Positions 50,137 to 59,607 of a DNA stretch of 64,000 bases are shown one piece after another (position 1 is the stretch's first letter; every line of letters begins with the position of its first letter). The notes below the pieces were generated by a model. That model searched no databases. It was not told the origin of the DNA and saw only the letters and a list, made by a program, of their open reading frames with translations. The DNA is taken from contig NZ_BAKX01000003.1 of assembly GCF_000614585.1 (NCBI RefSeq), forward strand, positions 284,214 to 348,213. Direction: 5' to 3'. Position numbers and translations under genes: made by a program. This DNA is from Porphyromonas gingivicanis JCM 15907. Its GTDB lineage: Bacteria > Bacteroidota > Bacteroidia > Bacteroidales > Porphyromonadaceae.

Positions 50137-50607
50137 TTATATGCCCTCACCGCTATCCTCTCCACTCCCTGCATCAGGCTTTGGGGCAGGTTTTGCTCCC
50201 TTCTTTGGCTTGGCAGTTGTCTGTTCATAGCTTACATCGGTGAGCGTAAAGTACTTTTTTGAAGGGCTGAGGCGAACAACAGGCTTCTCAATGTGTACAT
50301 TCGCGTTAAATTTTTCACCTTGTGGAACAGCTCTACTCTTGAATGAAGGTTTCAATGTTCCCAAATCGCCAAAATCCACAATATCACCATTAGATACTAT
50401 GTCTTTTGCTATCTCGGTAGCATAGTTTAATACAGCCTCCACTTCCTGACGATTAAAAGTTGTAGACTTAGCTACACGCTCACAGAAATTGCGGAAACTT
50501 ACACGACTCCTACCTGTAGGTTGAGCGATTTGAACTATCTTTCCTGCATTCTTACCAACATTTAGTTTACGCTCTACAAGAACGAATTGTAACGGTTTAT
50601 TTGTCAT
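50137..50607 (-). CDS. HU-like DNA-binding protein with acidic/Pro-rich tail
   Basis: This 156-residue Bacteroidetes HU-related protein has VSFRNFCERVAKSTTFNRQEVEAVLNYATEIAKDIVSNGDIVDFGDLGTLKPSFKSRAV, the long HU/IHF-like domain used by histone-like proteins of this phylum. It ends in KPKKGAKPAPKPDAGSGEDSGEGI. Element-encoded HU often assists integrase or replication. It is the only element gene on the minus strand. A -7 box TATCTTTG lies upstream at 50691..50698. Confidence 0.85.
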   Translation of the reverse strand: MTNKPLQFVLVERKLNVGKNAGKIVQIAQPTGRSRVSFRNFCERVAKSTTFNRQEVEAVLNYATEIAKDIVSNGDIVDFGDLGTLKPSFKSRAVPQGEKFNANVHIEKPVVRLSPSKKYFTLTDVSYEQTTAKPKKGAKPAPKPDAGSGEDSGEGI

Positions 50608-50690
50608 AATTCCTACATTCTCCTCCTTATATTTCCTCTGTCAGAGCTGGAGGTGTTAGCTTCAGTCAAAGGCTTTTTAGTTCTCCGCTG

Positions 50691-50698
50691 CAAAGATA
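50691..50698 (-). promoter_or_regulatory. -7 box of the HU-like gene
   Basis: TATCTTTG on the minus strand, in the 412-bp divergent gap between the HU-like gene and the excisionase-type HTH gene. The remainder of that gap is AT-rich and includes the inverted repeat at 50942..50979. Confidence 0.5.
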
Positions 50699-50941
50699 TT
50701 TAATTTATAAAATAAAACATTGGAATTTTACAAAAAAAAGCTTTGTAGGTTTTAGAGGAAAACTCCTAAGCTTTAAATTAAAAGCTTTATACCTTTCCTT
50801 GATAAGCGTTGGCTTAAAGCAGAAATGAATATCTCCCTCTTATTCATAATCTCGTATTCTCGTTCAATTGCTCATTAGATGATTTTATAGTTTTGTTGGT
50901 TTAAGAAGATTATTAAAACGCACGAATCATAGTGTTTTTGT

Positions 50942-50979
50942 AGTGTTTTCTCCGTGTTTTGAATCACAGGGAAAACACT
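50942..50979. repeat. Inverted repeat upstream of the replication module
   Basis: AGTGTTTTCTC and GGGAAAACACT form 11-bp arms with one mismatch around a 16-nt loop, preceded by another AGTGTTTTTG at about 50931. The location about 40 bp upstream of the HTH gene suits an operator for that gene or part of an element replication origin. Confidence 0.5.
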
Positions 50980-51019
50980 TTATTCATTTGTGCCATGTTA
51001 AACTCAAAATAGTATAAAC

Positions 51020-51376
51020 ATGGACAACAACGAAATTTCTTTTGAGAATCTACCTAAGGCGGTAGCTCACTTAGTGAACGAAGTAGCTGAGATCAAAGCC
51101 TTGGTCGAGAAAGGGCAAGATGCGGTTATTTCTCCAAAACGTATTCCTATCGGGATAGATGAAGCGTGTAAAATCATCGGGAAGGCCAAACCTACAATTT
51201 ATACACTTGTGCGCAAGCGTTTACTCCCTTGCTACAAGAATGGAAAGCAACTCTACTTCTTCGAGGATGAGTTGCTCGAATGGATAGCCAATGGTCGTAG
51301 AAAAAGTGTGCGAGAACTTGCCGAAGACTCAAAGCTCTTTATCTCTGAAGGGAAGGCCAAGCGCTCTCATTTCTAA
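51020..51376 (+). CDS. Excisionase-type helix-turn-helix protein
   Basis: This 118-residue protein has a coiled N-terminus (VAHLVNEVAEIKALVEK) and a MerR/excisionase winged helix: RIPIGIDEACKIIGKAKPTIYTLVRKRLLPCYKNGKQLYFFEDELLEWI. It precedes the VapE-type helicase by 14 bp, as is usual in Bacteroides mobilizable elements. Its role is probably regulation or excision. Confidence 0.82.
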   Translation: MDNNEISFENLPKAVAHLVNEVAEIKALVEKGQDAVISPKRIPIGIDEACKIIGKAKPTIYTLVRKRLLPCYKNGKQLYFFEDELLEWIANGRRKSVRELAEDSKLFISEGKAKRSHF

Positions 51377-51390
51377 ATATCTATTCAACG

Positions 51391-52596
51391 ATGAAAGAAG
51401 AAATGGATGAACGACCTGAAGGGAAGCAATCCAAGAATGAACGGATAGAGTCCTTTCTAAGAGAGCACTATGACTTTCGATTCAATACCGTAAAAAGTCG
51501 CACGGAGTTTCGATACTCGAATAAAGAAGCACCTTTCTACCCACTCGGTAAATTCGATATCAACTCCATGCGACGGCTGTTGGATTCTTCACAAGGTATC
51601 AGTACTTCGGCAGAGAATATACGAGCGATATTGGAAAGTGATTTCTGCCCGCGTATCAATCCTGTACAGGAGTATTTCCAAAAACTATCGAAGTGGAACG
51701 AGGGAGAAGATTCGGAGATTATTCACTTGGCTTCGTGCGTAACGGTTCGGAATCCTGAGAAGTGGCAAACTTATCTGACCAAATGGCTTATTGCAGTGGT
51801 GGCGAATGCGATGGATGATTTGTTCTGTCGCAATCACACCTGTTTGGTTTTGACTGGAGAGCAGGGTAAGTTCAAGACAACTTTCTTAGACTTGCTTTGT
51901 CCTGTGGAGCTAAAAGCATATTTGTTTACAGGTACTATTGACCCTCAAAACAAGGATACGCAGACCCTTATAGCTGAATACCTGTTTATCAATATCGACG
52001 ACCAACTCAAAGCCCTCAACAAAAGAGACGAAAATGAGTTGAAGAATCTCATCACTACTCCACGGGTTAAGTATCGCAGACCATACGATACGTACATTGA
52101 AGAGTATCCTCACTTAGCCAGTTTTATGGCTTCGGTAAACGGTAATGACTTCCTTACAGATCCGACGGGTAGCCGCCGATTTCTTCCTTTTGAGGTAGAA
52201 GCTATTGACATAGAAGCTGCTAAACAGGTTGATATCAATAAGGTTTATTCGGAGGCTTGGTGGTATTGTAAAAGTGGGTATCGGTACTGGTTTGATGATG
52301 CTGAGATTGCAGAGTTGCACCGAGAGAGCGAAGGCTTTCATGTGCAGACAGTCGAATACGAAATGTTACTCAAAGGCTTTGAGAAACCAAGTCCTACGGA
52401 AGAATCTTATATGACCACTTCGGAAGTTCTGAATTATTTGCGTGGATACACTACGCTGAACCTATCTGAAAAACGAATGGGAGAAGCTCTGCGCAAAGCA
52501 GGATTTGAACGAAAGTCCCGACGGATAGGAGGTAACCCTATGTATGTTTATCATATCAGGAAAGTCTTCCCGAATCCGTTCGTGAGTCCTTTTTGA
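51391..52596 (+). CDS. VapE/VirE-type P-loop helicase-primase family protein
   Basis: This 401-residue protein has a P-loop in LTGEQGKFKTTFLDLLCP, a Walker B-like YLFINIDDQL, and ATPase text SFMASVNGNDFLTDPTGSRRFLPFEV. These match the VapE-like SF3/primase-associated ATPases of Bacteroidetes integrative elements. It likely unwinds the element during replication after excision. It is paired with the primase 227 bp downstream. Confidence 0.85.
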   Translation: MKEEMDERPEGKQSKNERIESFLREHYDFRFNTVKSRTEFRYSNKEAPFYPLGKFDINSMRRLLDSSQGISTSAENIRAILESDFCPRINPVQEYFQKLSKWNEGEDSEIIHLASCVTVRNPEKWQTYLTKWLIAVVANAMDDLFCRNHTCLVLTGEQGKFKTTFLDLLCPVELKAYLFTGTIDPQNKDTQTLIAEYLFINIDDQLKALNKRDENELKNLITTPRVKYRRPYDTYIEEYPHLASFMASVNGNDFLTDPTGSRRFLPFEVEAIDIEAAKQVDINKVYSEAWWYCKSGYRYWFDDAEIAELHRESEGFHVQTVEYEMLLKGFEKPSPTEESYMTTSEVLNYLRGYTTLNLSEKRMGEALRKAGFERKSRRIGGNPMYVYHIRKVFPNPFVSPF

Positions 52597-52644
52597 CTTA
52601 TTGATGAATTACAGTTACTACTTACTACAAGAGAGGATAATCCA

Positions 52645-52762
52645 GTGAAAGAAAAAAGATTGAGCGTGTAGTATGGTTTTATAATCTGTCTTACAACAGA
52701 ATTACTACTCGCACCAATGATACTACTACGAGAAAACAGGTTACGACTCTTTTTCTTTTCAC
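52645..52762. repeat. Inverted repeat between helicase and primase genes
   Basis: GTGAAAGAAAAAAG (52645..52658) and CTTTTTCTTTTCAC (52749..52762) are near-complementary arms 90 bp apart. A second small palindrome GGAGAATCTCC lies at 52798..52808, directly before the primase. The 227-bp gap has no ORF. It may serve as origin or regulatory DNA. Confidence 0.4.
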
Positions 52763-52823
52763 GGTGAATGAGTTATTCATCCATATTCATGTAGTAAGGA
52801 GAATCTCCAAAACTTAGAAAAAC

Positions 52824-53714
52824 ATGATGAATATTGAACATATAAAATCCTTATCTCTGAAGGATTATTTGGCTAATAAAGGCCATTACCCAGTGAAGGA
52901 ATATACAAGTTATGGAATGTATAGAAGTCCTTTTCGGGAAGAGAGTTGCCCAAGTTTCAAGGTTGATTATAGGGCAAACCTCTGGTATGACTTTGGAGGA
53001 GGAGAAGGTGGCAGCATAATTGATTTGGTAATGAAACTACATGGCTGCACACTGTCTCAAGCAATTGGACTGTTAGAAGACCGTGTAGAGATTAGTCCTC
53101 TTACGCAGAACGACTTTGACCGACAGGCCGAGAGTGGCGAAGAGATGAAAATAATCGAAGCCGTCTCTTTGCATCATCCTAATTTGCTGAGATATCTGCA
53201 AGACCGTAAGATTGATTGTTCTGTGGCGAAACGGTACTGTCGTGAGATTCACTATCAAGTAAAAGGGCGTACTTATTACGCTATCGGAATGCCCAACGAC
53301 TTGGGAGGTTATGCCATTCGTAATCTCTATTTCAAAGGCTGTTTACCTCCTTCCAGTATCTCCTCCTTTGATCGAAATACGGATACTATCAATCTCTTTG
53401 AAGGATTTATGGATTACTTGAGTTTTTGCACTCTTTATCCTGACAGAAATACTGAATCTGCGATTGTACTGAACTCTGTAAACAATCTCCAAAAGGCTCA
53501 TTCCTTGCTCTCGAAATATGCCATTGTTAACGCTTATCTCGATAGCGATGCAGCAGGAAAGAAAACGCTTGAAGTGCTTTGGAGAATGAATCTTCCCGTT
53601 AATGATTGCTCCACCCTTTATGAGGGACATAAAGACTTGAATGATTTTCTCTGTCGAAAAAATCAAGAACTCATTTCTCCTCCGAGAATGAAAAGTCGGG
53701 GACTCAAACGATGA
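52824..53714 (+). CDS. CHC2/Toprim DNA primase of the mobilizable element
   Basis: This 296-residue protein has a zinc-finger-like primase start (YGMYRSPFREESCPSFKVDYRANLWYDFGGGEGGSIIDLVMKLHGCTLSQAIGLL), a middle linker, and a Toprim-like core (INLFEGFMDYLSFCTLYP, then IVNAYLDSDAAGKKTLEVL). It makes primers for copying the transferred or excised strand. The zinc ligands are reduced compared with DnaG, which is common in these element primases. Confidence 0.85.
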   Translation: MMNIEHIKSLSLKDYLANKGHYPVKEYTSYGMYRSPFREESCPSFKVDYRANLWYDFGGGEGGSIIDLVMKLHGCTLSQAIGLLEDRVEISPLTQNDFDRQAESGEEMKIIEAVSLHHPNLLRYLQDRKIDCSVAKRYCREIHYQVKGRTYYAIGMPNDLGGYAIRNLYFKGCLPPSSISSFDRNTDTINLFEGFMDYLSFCTLYPDRNTESAIVLNSVNNLQKAHSLLSKYAIVNAYLDSDAAGKKTLEVLWRMNLPVNDCSTLYEGHKDLNDFLCRKNQELISPPRMKSRGLKR

Positions 53715-53716
53715 AT

Positions 53717-53807
53717 GGGTATGGAGTCAAGTCCTTTGATTATTAGGGGAGCAAGTTTGTGTTTTGGTCAGACCAAAACCTTGCTCTTCGAGGATTGACT
53801 CATCCCG
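53717..53807. other. Candidate oriT: nested inverted repeats upstream of mobC
   Basis: Three nested inverted repeats share one centre. GTTTTGG (53761..53767) pairs with CCAAAAC (53773..53779). GAGCAAG (53749..53755) pairs with CTTGCTC (53780..53786). GAGTCAA (53724..53730) pairs with TTGACTC (53795..53801), extended by GGG/CCC and TCCT/AGGA. The region is non-coding and lies between the primase stop and mobC. MOBP relaxases nick at such structured sites close to their genes. The nick itself is not identifiable. Confidence 0.6.
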
Positions 53808-53842
53808 TTGGTCTATTCATAAATCAAAAAACAAATACAGCA

Positions 53843-54205
53843 ATGAAAACAATAGAAAATCGCAATACGAATGGTCGCCCACCCAAACGACCAGTAGAAA
53901 AGAAGAAATATAAGGTTACACTGAAAATGGCAACCGAGGAGTTCTACTCTCTCAAAGCTAAAGCGCGGCTTGCAGGGATTACTCGAAGTGAATACATCCG
54001 TCGTTGTATTGCTACGAGTATAGTCAGGCAGAGACTATCTCCCGAATTGATGAATCACCTTCGCCAGCTAAGTGGTATGGCCAATAATGTCAATCAGATT
54101 GCCCACAAAGCCAATGCTATGGGATACGCACGAGTCTATCAAGACAACCTTGCGATGACTGAGAGATTGGACAATATCATAAAACGAATCGAAGATGATT
54201 GCTAA
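53843..54205 (+). CDS. mobC: MobC-like relaxosome accessory protein
   Basis: A protein of about 120 residues contains KKYKVTLKMATEEFYSLKAKARLAGITRSEYIRRCI (ribbon-helix-helix) and the MobC signature LRQLSGMANNVNQIAHKANAMGY. It binds oriT and helps the relaxase. The ATG at 53843 is preferred over an upstream start that would run through the oriT hairpin. It overlaps the relaxase start by 11 bp. Confidence 0.88.
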   Translation: MKTIENRNTNGRPPKRPVEKKKYKVTLKMATEEFYSLKAKARLAGITRSEYIRRCIATSIVRQRLSPELMNHLRQLSGMANNVNQIAHKANAMGYARVYQDNLAMTERLDNIIKRIEDDC

Positions 54206-55134
54206 GATTGTTCAAGGGAGAGGATTTCGAGGGGTGATAAACTATGTTTTGGGAAAAGAGCGTGCCCAACTCTTGCAGGCAGAAGGTATTCGTCTGAAAG
54301 ATAGCGAAGCTATAATCCGAAGCTTTATTACTCAAAGCAAACTCAATCCCAAGATTACGAAACCTGTAGCCCATATATCTTTGGATTTCTCAGCTCAAGA
54401 TAAAGGGCGTTTAACGGATGCTTTTATGGTCAAGGTGGCACAGGAGTATTTACAGAAAATGGGCTACTCCAACACACAGTATCTTATTGCTCGCCATCAC
54501 GATACAGACCATCCACACATACACATGGTAATCAATCGTATTGATAACGATGGTCGAAGAATTTCAGATCAAAATGAAAAACTACGTAGCACAAAGGTCT
54601 GCATGGAACTGACTAAGAAATACGGATTATATATTGCTTCTGGAAAAGAGAATGTCAAGCGTGAACGGCTGAAAGGGAACGACAAAACCAAATATGAGAT
54701 TTACGACGCTCTCAAAAAAGCTATTCCTCAAAGTTTGACGTGGGGCCAGTTTCAAGCGACCCTAAAGCAATCAGGTATAGGCTTGGAATTCAAAATGAAT
54801 GGCAATACGTATAAGATTCAGGGCATCATTTTTGAGAAAGACGGCAATCGGATTTCAGGCTCCCATGTAGATAGAGAATGTAGCTTCTCAAAGATTGACA
54901 GGCAGATTAAAGATAATGCTTATCAAGCACTTCAAGTGGCAGAAAAACAAGAGTTCAAAACATCGGAAACTGGAGGTGTGATGGATGCTCTTGATTCTCT
55001 TATCGGGCAACTCAACATTTTCTCTCTTTAATAGTCCTCATTATGATGCGACACTTGCCGAATACATTCAGACTCTGAAAGCCAGAAAGTTGGCAGCTAA
55101 AAGCAAAATAAGGATACGCAGAGTACTGCACTAA
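54195..55134 (+). CDS. mobA: MOBP-type relaxase (probable frameshift near C-terminus)
   Basis: The uninterrupted frame of 278 residues has the relaxase tyrosine region (Y17 in GVINYVLGKE) and the HUH-like motif HHDTDHPHIHMVINR (about residues 101-115). This is the Bacteroides relaxase/mobilization nuclease family. The frame stops at IFSL, but the next frame continues FNSPHYDATLAEYIQTLKAR to a stop at 55134, matching the usual C-terminus. Removing one T in the run at 55018-55021 joins them (312 residues). The catalytic domain is unaffected either way. Confidence 0.88.
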
Positions 55135-55159
55135 TGTTTAATCATAAAAGAAAAAGTAT

Positions 55160-55882
55160 ATGAATACAGATAGAATGGATACTTCGGCCGTATATGGCCT
55201 ATTTGAGGAATTGAAGCAAAGTCTTACGGAAATGGCTTCCTTCTTAAAGGGAAGATCTGAACAACAAACAATCGATTTGAGTAAAATCGAAGAACTTTTT
55301 GAGAGGATGAATACACTTTCAAAGCAAGAGGTATTTTCTCCCGAACAAATCAGGGTCTTGGAAGAAATACTTACCAAGAGTGTAGTGGCAGGACTAGAAG
55401 TAGCCTTTGAGAAGCTGGATGGATGGGGCTCAGAGAAAAAAGAGACTCTACAAGCCATCGAGGCAAAAATTGATGAGATGGGCAAAGAGAGTCGTAATGT
55501 CATCCGTAAAGAACATATTCTTAGTCTTGACTTTAAGAATAGTAAAACGGTTATCTCTCTTTGCAGTATGGGGCTTGTTCTTTTGTTTTCACTGCTTGGA
55601 AACTTCTGGCAGATGCGACAAAACAGTCAACTATCGGATAATGACTTGAAGTATCGCCACATCAAAATGTATGGAGAAGCCAATCAGGAAAAGCTAATGG
55701 ATTTGGAAACGGTTTTTACTTATCAGAGAGACGAAGAGCAGATTGCTCTTATCCGAGAACAAGTGGAAACCTACGAACGATTAGTCAAAGAGCAAGCTGA
55801 AAAGACAGAGCGAGCCCGTCTGAACACATCTCAAGCAAATGAACTTCGGAAGCAGGCTGAATCTATAAAACAACGGAAATAA
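55160..55882 (+). CDS. Mobilization-associated membrane coiled-coil protein
   Basis: This 240-residue protein has an N-terminal helical region, one membrane helix (about residues 131-150, VISLCSMGLVLLFSLLGNFW) and a C-terminal coiled coil rich in Glu/Lys/Arg (IALIREQVETYERLVKEQAEK). A protein of this layout commonly follows the relaxase in Bacteroides mobilizable elements, so a role in mobilization is inferred from place. A terminator follows, closing the mob operon. Confidence 0.7.
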   Translation: MNTDRMDTSAVYGLFEELKQSLTEMASFLKGRSEQQTIDLSKIEELFERMNTLSKQEVFSPEQIRVLEEILTKSVVAGLEVAFEKLDGWGSEKKETLQAIEAKIDEMGKESRNVIRKEHILSLDFKNSKTVISLCSMGLVLLFSLLGNFWQMRQNSQLSDNDLKYRHIKMYGEANQEKLMDLETVFTYQRDEEQIALIREQVETYERLVKEQAEKTERARLNTSQANELRKQAESIKQRK

Positions 55883-55914
55883 ATGCTTCTCTTCTACACC
55901 CATTAAAAGGTTTA

Positions 55915-55947
55915 AGGGGATGAGAAAAAAATTCTCATTCCCTTTTT
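55915..55947 (+). terminator. Intrinsic terminator after the mobilization operon
   Basis: GGGGATGAGAA and TTCTCATTCCC pair with one mismatch around a short A-rich loop and are followed by TTTTT. It separates the mob genes from the cargo, which starts with a -7-like TATCTTTA near 55966. Confidence 0.75.
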
Positions 55948-56001
55948 CTATGCTATTTCATTTCATATCTTTACGCTATCAAACAGAGAATATTGAAAGA
56001 G

Positions 56002-56196
56002 ATGGATAAACCCATGAATCGAATAAAAGAAGTGCTTGAGGAGAAAGGAATTAAGCAAACATGGCTTGCTGAAAAACTCGGCAAAAGCTTCAGCATTGTC
56101 AATTCCTACGTCTGCAACCGCCGTCAACCAAGCCTCGAAACCCTCTTCCAAATAGCGGAGATACTAGGGGTAAAACCAAGAGACCTTATAGAATAA
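56002..56196 (+). CDS. Xre-family small HTH regulator
   Basis: A 64-residue Cro/CI-type HTH: MNRIKEVLEEKGIKQTWLAEKLGKSFSIVNSYVCNRRQPSLETLFQIAEILGVKPRDLI. Such single-domain regulators often stand in front of restriction or abortive-infection genes and control their expression. It lies 42 bp before the nuclease/TPR gene in the same direction. The ATG at 56002 is chosen for a preceding GAAAGAG; 56014 is an alternative. Confidence 0.88.
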   Translation: MDKPMNRIKEVLEEKGIKQTWLAEKLGKSFSIVNSYVCNRRQPSLETLFQIAEILGVKPRDLIE

Positions 56197-56238
56197 TGAT
56201 TAGAGATAATAAGATAACACTATCTGCTAGAATCTAAA

Positions 56239-59200
56239 ATGGAACAACAGTCAAATACAATTACAACAGTGCATGAACTCGTCGCATATTATCGTGAATT
56301 AAGACCTGAGAAATTCTCTGACTCAAAAATTGAGTATGAAATTCCTCTAACAAAAGAATTATTTGAAAAACAGCTCGAAATACTATCTACTAAAAAGATG
56401 CAGAGCAATTTTGAGAACTTCATCGTGAGATGTGCCGAAAGGCTTATTACACCTAACATAAAGCCTCAAACGGGCCCTGATGGAGGTGGTGATGGAAAGG
56501 TGGATGCTGAAACCTACGAAGTAACAACCGATATTTCAGACAAATGGTATGTGGCTGATGGTGGTGCATCAGAAAAAGAGAAATGGGCTTTTGCTATTAG
56601 CTGTAAGAAACAATGGAAACCAAAGGTTACAACAGATATAGAAAAGATTGCAAATACCAAACGAGGATATACGAGAGCTCTTTTTTTCTCTAATCAATTC
56701 ATAAAGTCCAGTATAAGAGCTGATATTGAAAAAGATTTATCAAATAAATTCAATATTGAAGTTTCGATTTTCGATGCACTTTGGTGTACAAATGCAGTCT
56801 TTCATCATGGATGCAAAGATATAGCCTTGGATTGTTTGAATTTTTCCGATGAGTACAAAAAGAAAAGGGAGAAAATAGGAATCTTAGATAAACAGAGGCA
56901 GGAGCGATTGGATGAAATCGAAAAGAGTATTTTATCACGTCAAATAAATGATGTTGATACTGGCTATATAGATGAATTGCAAGAGGCTTGTATTCTCAGC
57001 AGAGGTTTAGAGCGTCCACGTATTGAAACTGAAGGTCGTTTTAGTCGGGCGTTACGTGAGTGTGAATATTATGGTTCCACTCAACAAAAGTTCAATATAA
57101 TCTATGATCATGCTTGGACTAGTTTCTTCTGGTTTGAGGATATTGATGCAGTTCACAAGGATCTTTTGAAACTTAAAGAGTTCGTAAATGACAACTGTTC
57201 TGTTATCCGCATAGAGAAGATGACAAACATACTAACTAATTTGATTAATGCAGAGCGAGCAGGGCTAATTGATTCAAAAAAGGTAGAATCGGAAATTAAG
57301 TACATAAAAGAACTGTGTAATACATTAGAAAAGAGAGGAGATAAGCCTCTAGTCTCTTATTTTTACGTTTGTATATTGTCGAGCAAAGATTAATAAGTCG
57401 TTTATTATCTAAAGATCCAATAGATGAGGACATTGATGCAATCAGGCCGCTATTATTAGAAGCTCCCTCCCATCTTGAAATTGGTTTTAAGGCACAGTAT
57501 AAAATAATGAATATTTTAAACAAAGTAATTGATGATAATCCAAAATATGAAGACCTTGTTGATGAACTTACGTCAATAGTGAAGAAAAGAGACTCAGAGC
57601 AAGCAGCTGCAAGAATAGAAATGGATCGTGCCATAGCTTTAATGAATAAAAAAAGGTTTAAGCAAGCAATTCGTCATTTCAGTTTTTGCATACATCCTTT
57701 TGAAAAAGAAGAATGTATGGAGGAGTTAATCAAAACTTCTGGCATGATGGGTATTGCATTGTATGAGATCGGTTTACCTTTTAGTGCGATGGCTTATCTG
57801 GTAAAAGCAGCTTCCATGTTGCTTAAAACATTTTACACTTCTGGCAATGTTTCGTATCTTTTAATAACCGTTTTGCAGAAACTTTGTGAGATTGAGTTAA
57901 TGCTTGGGAGATTTGTTATGTATTTGAACTGGCATGAACTAATGATAATAGTTTCGCAGAATGGTCAGTTTGCAGAAGACGAACATTTTAATAAGATTAA
58001 TGCACTTCATGATGGAACTTGGGCATGTCGTTTTGCAGCATCAGATTTGAAAGATCCAGTGATAAGTTCTCTACCAGATATACTAGAAAGAATAGGAATG
58101 TATCAATCTTCAGAATATTTAAAGTTTTCCCTAGGGTATGCAGATGAATTAGATGAAGAAATTAAAAATATTTTGTTCAAGATGGCTGGCAGGATAAAAT
58201 GCTTAATCAGCCCGTATTCGAGCAGTTCTTGTGTGATTTGAATATTTCTACTAATGGACGGGCAGAGTTGCAAACAACCGTAAATAACTGCACCTTACAT
58301 GTTAATTATAAAAATGTTTGTCAAAATCAAATTGTTGCAGAAATATTCTTAGGAGCGATCGAATCAATGCTTGCAACAATGGAAATATTCGAATTATTAA
58401 TCATTACTCCCAGAGTGTATATTGAAATTACTGAAACAACGGGCAAGTCAGAATTAAGACTATTAGAAAGATCTAATGAATATGAGCTCTGTATTAATTT
58501 GAATTATAGTGACAAGGATTTGTGGGAATGTATTTCTATGTTTATAGCATCTTTCTTTAGTAGAAATTCTATGTCAAAAGAAGATTTGATGAAGATGCTT
58601 CAGAGTAAACAAGACGGTGAGAAACTTATGGATAGAGTAAGCAACTTATTGCAAGCAAAGCAATCGATATCTAATGTTCTTGGAAATACATTTAAGAGCA
58701 AAATAGAGGATTGGAAAAAGGAATCAGATAAGACTTACCCTTTACGGAACAAGGACTTCAAATATAACCCTAAAAATTACAGTAATAAGAAACAAAAAAA
58801 AATATCTTTTTATAGTATTAATAATGAGATGGATATATGGGAAGATGCTGGTTGGAGCGGTTGTGGATTTGTATTTGATAAACTTAAATCTACACCTCCA
58901 ATATTTGGGCTTACCTTTGAGAATTTAGAGCGTGGGAAGCAAATCATTGCTGAGTGGAGGGCTAAATTAGAAAAAGGAGAACATTCCGTAATCATTTACA
59001 TCATTAGAGGTGTTGATCGGAACCATCCAACATCTTATCGAGTTTGTGTAGCACCAGATGTAAAAAAAGACGAAACTAAAGAGGATCGCTATTTTACCCC
59101 CATGTGTCGCAAGTGCACTATGTCTCCCAATACGAACAGGAATCTTGACACTTTTGAAAATTTGTACAAGCAATTTGGAGGCTGTTGGTTTATGGCATTT

Positions 59201-59419
59201 CAAGTTAAAAGCAATGAGCAGATTATAATACCAGAGAATTTTGAAGGTGCATTTAAGTTTACTAATATCGAATTTAGAAATGCTTGGGAAATAGGACTGG
59301 ATGATATGGCGATATTAGCACTAGAGCCTGATGATGAACCTTTTATACCAGAAAGTAAAAAGGATATAGCACCTATATTGGAAGTAATGGATATGTTTCG
59401 AAAGTTAAGAGCTAATTAG
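56239..59419 (+). CDS. Large Mrr-like nuclease/TPR-like protein (two frameshifts, rejoined)
   Basis: Three frames (56239..57393, 57369..58241, 58199..59419) are best read as one protein of about 1060 residues. Residues about 1-200 hold a PD-(D/E)XK-like nuclease with GPDGGGDGKVD (79-89) and AISCKKQW (119-126), the Mrr layout. Residues about 200-650 are helical and TPR-like. The last 400 are unrecognised, with a CRKC motif and WEDAGWSGCGFVFD. Adding one T in the run at 57360-57364 yields SYFLRLYIVEQRLISRLL. Adding one A at 58179 yields ILFKDGWQDKMLNQPVFEQF. Both are one-base deletions and the sum divides by three. Its place after an Xre regulator, AT-rich base use and nuclease domain suggest phage defence. 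Three separate overlapping genes are the alternative. Confidence 0.65.
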
Positions 59420-59607
59420 ACATGAAAGATGACTTATAAGAGAAAAGAATTTGATGGCTCTGCTATTATGACTTTGGATATAAACAATCAAAATGAGAAC
59501 TCATGAGCATTTTATGCGTAAGCGTACTTTAAAAATTATTAGACATTCTCCCAAAATGGGATGGGTAAAGATTGCTCAATATTACACATGAAGATAAAGG
59601 GAAAATT

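Noticed and set aside
56239..59419. Three independent overlapping genes
   Set aside because: Frames shift by the same one-base loss at each junction, junctions fall in homopolymers and the joined text is smooth. I keep three genes only as an alternative.
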